A DNA stretch of 55,454 nucleotides, from contig CAZDIO010000094.1 in the NCBI GenBank assembly GCA_964505555.1, positions 1 to 55,454 on the forward strand, given 5' to 3'. The position numbers and the translations under genes are program-made. The notes below the pieces were generated by a model, which made no database searches, had not been told where the DNA came from, and saw only the letters and a program-made list of their open reading frames with translations. The stretch is from CAZDIO01 sp964505555. Its GTDB lineage: Bacteria; Bdellovibrionota_C; UBA2361; SZUA-149; CAZDIO01. Below are positions 50,282 to 55,454 of the stretch, piece after piece (the first letter of the stretch is position 1; each line of letters starts with the position of its first letter).

Positions 50282-51907
50282 TCAACCGTGCGCTGCGGAT
50301 TGCTTCGTCTGCCCACTTTCTTTGGTGGTTTTTCCCGCGGTCGCAGCGGTTTTTCCGCCTTGCCCTTTCCCACCTTGTCCCTTACTGCCTCGACCTTTTG
50401 AGGCGATAAAATCACGAGTGAATGAGCCGATTGCAGCTTTGAGCGCCTGATGCTGATCGTCTTTTAATTGCCCAGCTTCCCGAATTGCTCGCAGCACATC
50501 GCTGTTGTTTGATTTGATGTAATCATGAAGCGCCGGCTCGTACTCTCTAATATCTGGAACTTCTAGCTGATCAAGAAAGCCTTCGTTTGCAGCAAAGATA
50601 GAGACGATCTGGAGCTCCACCGGCATCGGTTCGTATTGATTTTGTTTTAGAATCTCAACTAACCTCTCACCGCGATCGAGCTGTGCTCGGGTGGCGGCAT
50701 CAAGGTCAGAGCCAAACTGTGCAAACGCTTGTTTCTCTCGGTACTGCGCAAGATCGAGCCGTAAGGTACCAGCGATCTTCTTCATCGCTTTAATCTGCGC
50801 CGCTCCTCCTACTCGAGAAACCGATAACCCCACGTTAATCGCCGGTCGAACACCGGAGAAAAATAGATCTGATTCAAGATAGATCTGGCCGTCAGTAATC
50901 GAGATTACGTTTGTTGGAATGTATGCAGAAACGTCTCCCGCCTGTGTTTCAATAATCGGAAGCGCTGTCAAAGACCCCCCTCCAAGGCTATCGTTAAGCT
51001 TTGCAGCTCGCTCTAACAACCGTGAATGGAGATAGAAAACATCTCCCGGAAACGCCTCTCGTCCCGGTGGTCGTCGAAGGAGTAAGGAGATCGCTCGGTA
51101 GGCTACCGCATGCTTTGAAAGATCATCATAAATGATCACGCAGTGTCTGCCGCTATCACGAAAGAACTCACCCATCGCACATCCAGTGTATGGCGCGATA
51201 TAGGCAAGTGGTGCTGGCTCACTCGCCGTTGCCGCAACGATCACGGTGTGCTTGAGCGCTCCGTAAGCTCGAAGCTTCTCTACTACCTGAGCAACGCTTG
51301 ATCGCTTCTGACCGATCGCTACATAGATACAGATTACTCCGGTATCTTTCTGATTGATAATCGTATCAATCGCTACCGCGGTCTTTCCCGTTTGACGATC
51401 GCCGATGATCAGCTCTCGTTGTCCCCGACCTACCGGCACCATCGCATCAATAGCTTTTAGCCCGGTCTGGAGCGGTTCATGAACCGGTTTTCTCTTTACA
51501 ATTCCTGGGGCCTTTACTTCAATTCGGGAGCGAGTCTTTGTGTCGATCGGACCAAGTCCATCAATAGGATTTCCAAGTGCATCAACCACCCGACCGATAA
51601 GCGCATCTCCAACGGGAACGTCAGCGATACGACCAGTTCGTTTTACCGTATCCCCTTCTTTAATCTCATACGTCTCCCCCATCAACACCGCACCAACGTT
51701 GTCCTCTTCAAGGTTCAGCGCGATGCCCATGACGTTTCCTGGAAAGAGTAAGAGCTCACTTGCGGCTACGTTTTGAAGCCCGTGAATTCGTGCAATTCCA
51801 TCTCCAACTGAGATCACCGAGCCAACCTCAGCAAGCTCGACGCCTGACTTGTAGTCCTTTATCTGCTCGTGAATTATTCTGCTAATCTCTTGCGCTTTAA
51901 TGTCCAT
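50282..51907 (-). CDS. atpA: F1 ATP synthase alpha subunit
   Basis: The non-catalytic nucleotide-binding subunit, 541 residues. It has Walker A GDRQTGKTAVA, the ISVGDGIARIHGL start, and the signature PAINVGLSVSRVG. The final 35 residues are a Gly/Lys/Ser/Thr-rich low-complexity tail not seen in most AtpA, and they make it about 35 residues longer than usual. The tail probably lies outside the hexamer. Confidence 0.97.
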   Translation of the reverse strand: MDIKAQEISRIIHEQIKDYKSGVELAEVGSVISVGDGIARIHGLQNVAASELLLFPGNVMGIALNLEEDNVGAVLMGETYEIKEGDTVKRTGRIADVPVGDALIGRVVDALGNPIDGLGPIDTKTRSRIEVKAPGIVKRKPVHEPLQTGLKAIDAMVPVGRGQRELIIGDRQTGKTAVAIDTIINQKDTGVICIYVAIGQKRSSVAQVVEKLRAYGALKHTVIVAATASEPAPLAYIAPYTGCAMGEFFRDSGRHCVIIYDDLSKHAVAYRAISLLLRRPPGREAFPGDVFYLHSRLLERAAKLNDSLGGGSLTALPIIETQAGDVSAYIPTNVISITDGQIYLESDLFFSGVRPAINVGLSVSRVGGAAQIKAMKKIAGTLRLDLAQYREKQAFAQFGSDLDAATRAQLDRGERLVEILKQNQYEPMPVELQIVSIFAANEGFLDQLEVPDIREYEPALHDYIKSNNSDVLRAIREAGQLKDDQHQALKAAIGSFTRDFIASKGRGSKGQGGKGQGGKTAATAGKTTKESGQTKQSAAHG

Positions 51908-51956
51908 CGTCAGTTGTCCTCCTCAATACTTCCAAAAAACTTCTAAAAATAATCTT

Positions 51957-52514
51957 CTATGCAGAGAGCATCTCTTCAATGCGCCCTAGTCTTCCTGAAA
52001 GTGATCCATCAATCACCTTCCCTTCAAACTCAACTACCATCCCCCCTAAGAGGGACTCATCAATGTCCCAAGAAAATTCCGGCTTTCCTTTCATCAGCCG
52101 CTGAAGCTCCCCTTCAATCTCAGCACGCTCTGCTCCCTCAAGAACCCGGGCTGTTCGCACACTCACCTGAACAATTCCAGCCTCTTTGTTTACAAGCTCA
52201 AGAAAGGCAAGGGCCATCTCTGGAATAAGCTGCAACCGATCACGCTCACAAAGCACTCGAAGAAACCGGGTTGTAATCTCTGGAAGATTGAGCGCTTTAC
52301 AAACCGCCGTAAGCGCATTTAAGCGCTCATTCTTTTCAAAGCTTGGATTTAACAAGGTCAAACGAAGCTCAAGCTCCCTTTCCCAGAGCTGTGCAAATTC
52401 GTTTAATCCCTTCCCCGCTTCACGACAGGCCTCGATGGAACCAAGCTCCTCTTTGGCTGCTTTTTGAAACGCTCTTGCATACCGCGCAGAGAGCTTTGTG
52501 TATTTTTTAGCCAC
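51957..52514 (-). CDS. atpH: ATP synthase delta subunit
   Basis: The 185-residue subunit links F1 to the peripheral stalk. It has the N-terminal helical bundle (SARYARAFQKAAKEE) and the C-terminal part with DESLLGGMVVEFEGKVIDGSLSGRL, which is the family signature. Twelve bases after atpF, 50 bases before atpA. Confidence 0.95.
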   Translation of the reverse strand: MAKKYTKLSARYARAFQKAAKEELGSIEACREAGKGLNEFAQLWERELELRLTLLNPSFEKNERLNALTAVCKALNLPEITTRFLRVLCERDRLQLIPEMALAFLELVNKEAGIVQVSVRTARVLEGAERAEIEGELQRLMKGKPEFSWDIDESLLGGMVVEFEGKVIDGSLSGRLGRIEEMLSA

Positions 52515-52525
52515 GTTTCTTCCTT

Positions 52526-53137
52526 TTAAAATAACTCAGGTCGTAGAAGCTCTCTACGGATTCGTCGATCCTCTTCCTGGGTGAGACTTCCTTTTACATC
52601 TCTTCTTGCAAGGTGTGCTGCGCGAGCGACTGCTTCGATTCTTAGCTCTTTTTTAGCGATCTCAAGCTCTCGCTCAATCTGCCGCTGGGTATCTTTCTGC
52701 AGGCGTTCTGCTTTGTTTTTTGCCTCTTCAAGAAGGGTCTTCATGAAGTTGACGCTCTCAACTTCGTAGCGCTCAAGAAGCTCTTTCTTCTCTTCAGAGA
52801 TATCTTTTAACCGTTTTGAATAAAGCTGTACCTGGTCTTGTGCTTCAGAAAGTTCACTTGCTGATCTTCTAAGCTCATCAGCCACCTGCACACTTCGTGC
52901 ACGAAGCATCGAGGGCACATATTTAACGTAGAAATAACGAAGAATAACCAGATACAGAACAAAGTTCACCGATGGCCAAAGAAGGGTTGAAAAATCAACA
53001 CCGTGGGTAGGAACTCCGTGAGCTCCTGCGCCGTGTGGATCAACTCCGTGCCCCCCAGCTCCATGCTCAGACACAGCAAGGGCGAGCTCAGGAATAACGA
53101 GCCACAAACCAGTAATCAGTGTGATTAATCCCTTCAT
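52526..53137 (-). CDS. atpF: ATP synthase b subunit with signal peptide and His/Gly-rich segment
   Basis: The 203-residue subunit has a signal-peptide-like N-terminus (LITLITGLWLVIPELALA). A short His/Gly repeat follows (HGAGGHG, HGAGAHG, THGVD), then a membrane helix (TLLWPSVNFVLYLVILRYF) and a long charged coiled coil for the peripheral stalk. An added N-terminal signal is typical of this b subunit in Deltaproteobacteria. The His repeat is notable and could bind metal. It abuts the b' gene (53137/53138). Confidence 0.93.
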   Translation of the reverse strand: MKGLITLITGLWLVIPELALAVSEHGAGGHGVDPHGAGAHGVPTHGVDFSTLLWPSVNFVLYLVILRYFYVKYVPSMLRARSVQVADELRRSASELSEAQDQVQLYSKRLKDISEEKKELLERYEVESVNFMKTLLEEAKNKAERLQKDTQRQIERELEIAKKELRIEAVARAAHLARRDVKGSLTQEEDRRIRRELLRPELF

Positions 53138-53584
53138 CTAGTGAACCATCTTACTTGGAGTTTCTAACATCACCTTGTTTACAAAAACTTTTGCAAGCTG
53201 CTTTGCTTCCTCTTCAATCTGCTTTCTTGCTTGAATCTTTAAGGTTTGAATCTCTTCTCGAGCAAGCTCAAGTTTTTCTGTTGCTTTCTCGGTCTCTTCA
53301 TCGAGAATTTTTTGTGCTTTGCTTTTTGTCTCTGCTAACTTCTGATCCCGGGATCGGATCCCTTGGAGCCGGGTTTGATAGAGCTCGGTTTCGATCTTTT
53401 CAAGGATGTTTTGGCTCTCTTTTTTTAACTCTTGAGCCTTTTTCCTATCTCCAGTGGTTCTTGCTTCTCGAAGCGCATGGAGGGCAAAAAACGGCTTAAA
53501 GACATAGTTTCCAAGAAAGCCCCAGAGCACAAGAAAGAGTGCGGAGGATAGAAGTATCTCAATGACAGCTGGGGATAAACTCAT
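53138..53584 (-). CDS. atpF': ATP synthase b' subunit
   Basis: The 148-residue peripheral-stalk subunit has an N-terminal membrane helix (IEILLSSALFLVLWGFLGNYVF) and a coiled coil of about 100 residues. The companion b subunit is encoded directly after. The b/b' pair is found in Deltaproteobacteria, alpha-proteobacteria, cyanobacteria and chloroplasts. The a and c subunits (atpB, atpE) are not in this window, as is common in Deltaproteobacteria. Confidence 0.93.
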   Translation of the reverse strand: MSLSPAVIEILLSSALFLVLWGFLGNYVFKPFFALHALREARTTGDRKKAQELKKESQNILEKIETELYQTRLQGIRSRDQKLAETKSKAQKILDEETEKATEKLELAREEIQTLKIQARKQIEEEAKQLAKVFVNKVMLETPSKMVH

Positions 53585-53594
53585 CTTTTATTTT

Positions 53595-54101
53595 TTAGTA
53601 CTTGTTTGCAACATCGTCGGAGTCTTCATCGTCGTTTTCTTCGATAAAAACATCCCCACGGTTATCTCTCTTTACCTTCTCTTTCATCGTGCATCGCCCC
53701 TCAAAGATAACTCCATCTTCAATAATTACCGAGGGACTTGAAATATCTCCTAAAACTCGAGCACCAGCATGTAGCTCAAGTTGGCGCCCACAATCAATAT
53801 TTCCATTGATGCGCCCAAAAACTTTTACGGTTTCACCGTTGATATTTGCCTCAACTTCACCGTGGGCACCTATCGTCAAAACACCTGACGCTGCAATCTC
53901 ACCTTGAAAGGAGCCATCAATCATCGTTTCTCCAGAGAGTGAGAGTTGCCCAACCAGGGTACAACCACTTCCTAGTAAAAAATTTAATGGGCTCTTCTCC
54001 TGAACAAAGCGTTGCGCTCTTGGTTCAGTTGGTTTCTGCTCAGCCACCCAAGGCCCGCTGCTTTCCCCCCGCTCTCTTCCCTTTGAGAACATCAGTGCCA
54101 T
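53595..54101 (-). CDS. Bactofilin
   Basis: The 168-residue cytoskeletal protein has a disordered N-terminus of about 45 residues and a right-handed beta-helix core (TLVGQLSLSGETMIDGSFQGEIAASGVLTIG, VFGRINGNIDCG, VLGDISSPSVIIEDGVIFEGR). An acidic tail (ENDDEDSDDVANKY) ends it. Bactofilins polymerise without nucleotide and place envelope enzymes. A bactofilin before the ATP synthase genes, 10 bases from atpF', is a known deltaproteobacterial arrangement. Here the usual parA/parB partners are not next to it. A second ATG three codons in (MFSKGR) is possible. Confidence 0.95.
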   Translation of the reverse strand: MALMFSKGRERGESSGPWVAEQKPTEPRAQRFVQEKSPLNFLLGSGCTLVGQLSLSGETMIDGSFQGEIAASGVLTIGAHGEVEANINGETVKVFGRINGNIDCGRQLELHAGARVLGDISSPSVIIEDGVIFEGRCTMKEKVKRDNRGDVFIEENDDEDSDDVANKY

Positions 54102-54129
54102 GCGCTTTCTTAGTTTTAAACTTCTCTGT

Positions 54130-54215
54130 TTTTAAGCAGGGCTCGGGCATAGTCATCTCAAACTAAGGCTTGAGACGTTCCTCCCTAAAAGCTGATCTCG
54201 GTGTCCTGCTTAAAA
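54130..54215 (-). promoter_or_regulatory. Structured leader of the bactofilin-ATP synthase operon
   Basis: TTTTAAGCAGG (54130-54140) is the exact complement of 54205-54215 (11 bp). Inside, TCTCAA/TTGAGA (54156-54175) makes another hairpin. Just upstream in transcript direction, an AGGC-TTTT/AAAA-GCCT stem with TTTT (about 54212-54235) resembles a terminator. The operon mRNA therefore likely has a folded leader of more than 100 bases. Confidence 0.4.
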
Positions 54216-54256
54216 GGCCTTTTTGCAAAAGCCTCTATATAGGAAAACAACAAAGA

Positions 54257-54285
54257 GGCCTAGCGTTGGGCCTGAAGATTGTCAA
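54257..54285 (-). promoter_or_regulatory. Candidate promoter of the bactofilin-ATP synthase operon
   Basis: On the minus strand a perfect -35 box TTGACA (54280-54285) lies 17 bases from TAGGCC (54257-54262), a poor -10 box. Position fits a leader of about 150 bases before bactofilin. Only the -35 is convincing. Confidence 0.35.
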
Positions 54286-54420
54286 CTTATGCGCGCTTTA
54301 ACTGCTAATTTGCACAGATCTTAAATTACAAATGAATCGAAAAAACATATATCCTAACAGACAAGATTCGGCTAAACTCTATCAAGTTAATCTGGATTTG
54401 TTCTAAATTCATGGGGTGAT

Positions 54421-55422
54421 ATGACTCAACTTGAGCTACGTCCAACACTTCGTCTTGTAAATCAGATTGCAAATATTGAACGGCTATCAGGGCGGTGGGA
54501 TAGGATCTGCCAGATATTACCCTTTGATACGATGGCAGAAGAAGAGCTGGTTTCCGGCGCTGAGGCGATGCTCGCTCTTGATAGCAGCTCCCCGGTAGCA
54601 AAAACAAAGCTCCACGAGGAGTCTCTTCAGGCGCTTATCGAAGCACATAGTGTCACTCCGAACTTTACCAGATCCGGATTAGAGTCGCTCTGTGGCCTTC
54701 TTGCTCGAACCATTAAAGAGGGCGGTCATCCTTCTCTAATAAGAACACACCCTGCGTATTTTACTGCATCATCTCTCGGCGAAGAAGCTCTTCAGGAGAC
54801 TCTTCGGGAAGAAGGGGAGGAGATGATTTTCCCAACGATCTCTGCGTTTCTTATTGAAAAACGTCTCTCAGAGCTCCTTATCTGGCTTGAGCGGGAACTA
54901 AGGGAGGGCCGCTACCACCCGTTAATTATTATCCCCACATTTCATCTACTTTTCTTACAGATTCACCCGTTTCAGACCGCAAATCACCGTCTAAGCCTCT
55001 TACTTCTTCAGTATCTCCTTCAAACAAACAACTACCCTTTTGCAAAGAAGGCCCACTTTGCACCGCACGTTTTAGCAAACGGAAAAAACTACTTCTCAAG
55101 TCTTCGTCAGGCAGAAAAAACGGTCCACCACAGTTGGCAAACTCTAAATGTCTGGCTTGAGTTCTTTCTTGATTCCCTCTTAGACACACTTGAGAAGTTA
55201 ATCGGTGAACACGAAAAGATGGAGCAAACAACCCGTCTTACCACCGTACAACGGCGAATAATCGACGTAGTAAAGATCCACGGCAACGCAACAAGAGAAA
55301 AGATCGCCCAACACACCGGCATAAACCTCAGCACCGTAAAATACAACCTCTCAATCTTAGCCGATAAAGGCCAACTAAAACGAGAAGGCGGCGGCAGAAC
55401 AACTTCATACCGAGTGCTCTAA
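54421..55422 (+). CDS. Fic-fold protein with altered active motif and C-terminal winged helix
   Basis: The 333-residue protein has the N-terminal helices and core of Fic AMP-transferases. The active loop reads HPFQTANHR (residues 182-190) where Fic enzymes have HPF-x-D/E-G-N-G-R. The catalytic His, the Asn and the last Arg are kept, but the metal-binding acid and both glycines are replaced. A winged helix follows (about residues 273-333, RRIIDVVKIHGNATREKIAQHTG to GGGRTTSYRVL), typical of Fic proteins that contact DNA. GGGG lies before the ATG. It is divergent from the ATP synthase operon. Activity is doubtful; it may be a regulator. Confidence 0.72.
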   Translation: MTQLELRPTLRLVNQIANIERLSGRWDRICQILPFDTMAEEELVSGAEAMLALDSSSPVAKTKLHEESLQALIEAHSVTPNFTRSGLESLCGLLARTIKEGGHPSLIRTHPAYFTASSLGEEALQETLREEGEEMIFPTISAFLIEKRLSELLIWLERELREGRYHPLIIIPTFHLLFLQIHPFQTANHRLSLLLLQYLLQTNNYPFAKKAHFAPHVLANGKNYFSSLRQAEKTVHHSWQTLNVWLEFFLDSLLDTLEKLIGEHEKMEQTTRLTTVQRRIIDVVKIHGNATREKIAQHTGINLSTVKYNLSILADKGQLKREGGGRTTSYRVL

Positions 55423-55454
55423 GAGCCTTGAATGAAGTAATGCCCCCTCCCTGT

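Overview
This window looks like part of the chromosome of a free-living Gram-negative bacterium, most likely from the old Deltaproteobacteria or a related phylum (Bdellovibrionota/Myxococcota/Desulfobacterota-like). Three things point that way. The F1 ATP synthase operon begins with a bactofilin gene and two b-type stalk subunits, and the second b subunit carries a cleavable signal peptide. A gene at 45750-46352 resembles the MXAN_5187 C-terminal family. There is also a DUF4397 lipoprotein and a GldA/GldF/GldG plus DUF4340 ABC cassette. No database search was run, so the assignment is an inference. I saw no prophage, transposase, CRISPR array, tRNA or rRNA.

Layout. 1-850: tail of an unknown gene, then a small secreted protein. 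848-12179 (minus): a diacylglycerol-kinase-family protein and SecA; then bioA-bioD, an unknown small gene and a spore-photoproduct-lyase-family radical SAM protein in one tight operon; then a cyclophilin, a von Willebrand A membrane protein and a coiled-coil membrane protein. 12309-23162 (mostly plus): a four-helix membrane protein, a DUF4397 lipoprotein (minus), a TPM/LemA/LemA-like/glycosyltransferase operon, an inositol-phosphatase-family enzyme, an EamA transporter, an unknown envelope protein and a secreted M12-type metalloprotease. 23443-30509 (minus): an ABC ATPase, permease, GldG-like and DUF4340 proteins translationally coupled to PBP1A. 30644-36269 (plus): trpC-trpB-trpA, recQ and a degenerate prephenate-dehydratase-like gene. 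36611-39701 (minus): a receiver plus degenerate HD-type protein coupled to trpD, then trpF. 39872-46352: pepA (plus), glmU-glmS-groES-like (minus), the MXAN_5187_C-like gene (plus). 46514-54101 (minus): an ACP-like small gene, then bactofilin-atpF'-atpF-atpH-atpA-atpG-atpD-atpC. 54421-55422 (plus): a Fic-fold protein with an altered catalytic motif and a winged helix.

What stands out. (1) Nearly every convergent gene junction holds a very long inverted repeat (11-35 bp arms, often perfect) with no obvious U-tract. Several contain smaller hairpins between the arms, giving branched or cloverleaf folds. One family is present in four copies and the others are single-copy with unrelated sequence. 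(2) Several genes are recognisable family members that have lost catalytic residues while sitting in conserved operons: the PheA-like protein, the HD-type protein beside trpD, the Fic protein and the photoproduct-lyase-like protein. These are candidates for new binding or regulatory functions. (3) Tryptophan synthesis is split into trpCBA and trpDF blocks about 3 kb apart on opposite strands, with trpE and trpG absent from the window.
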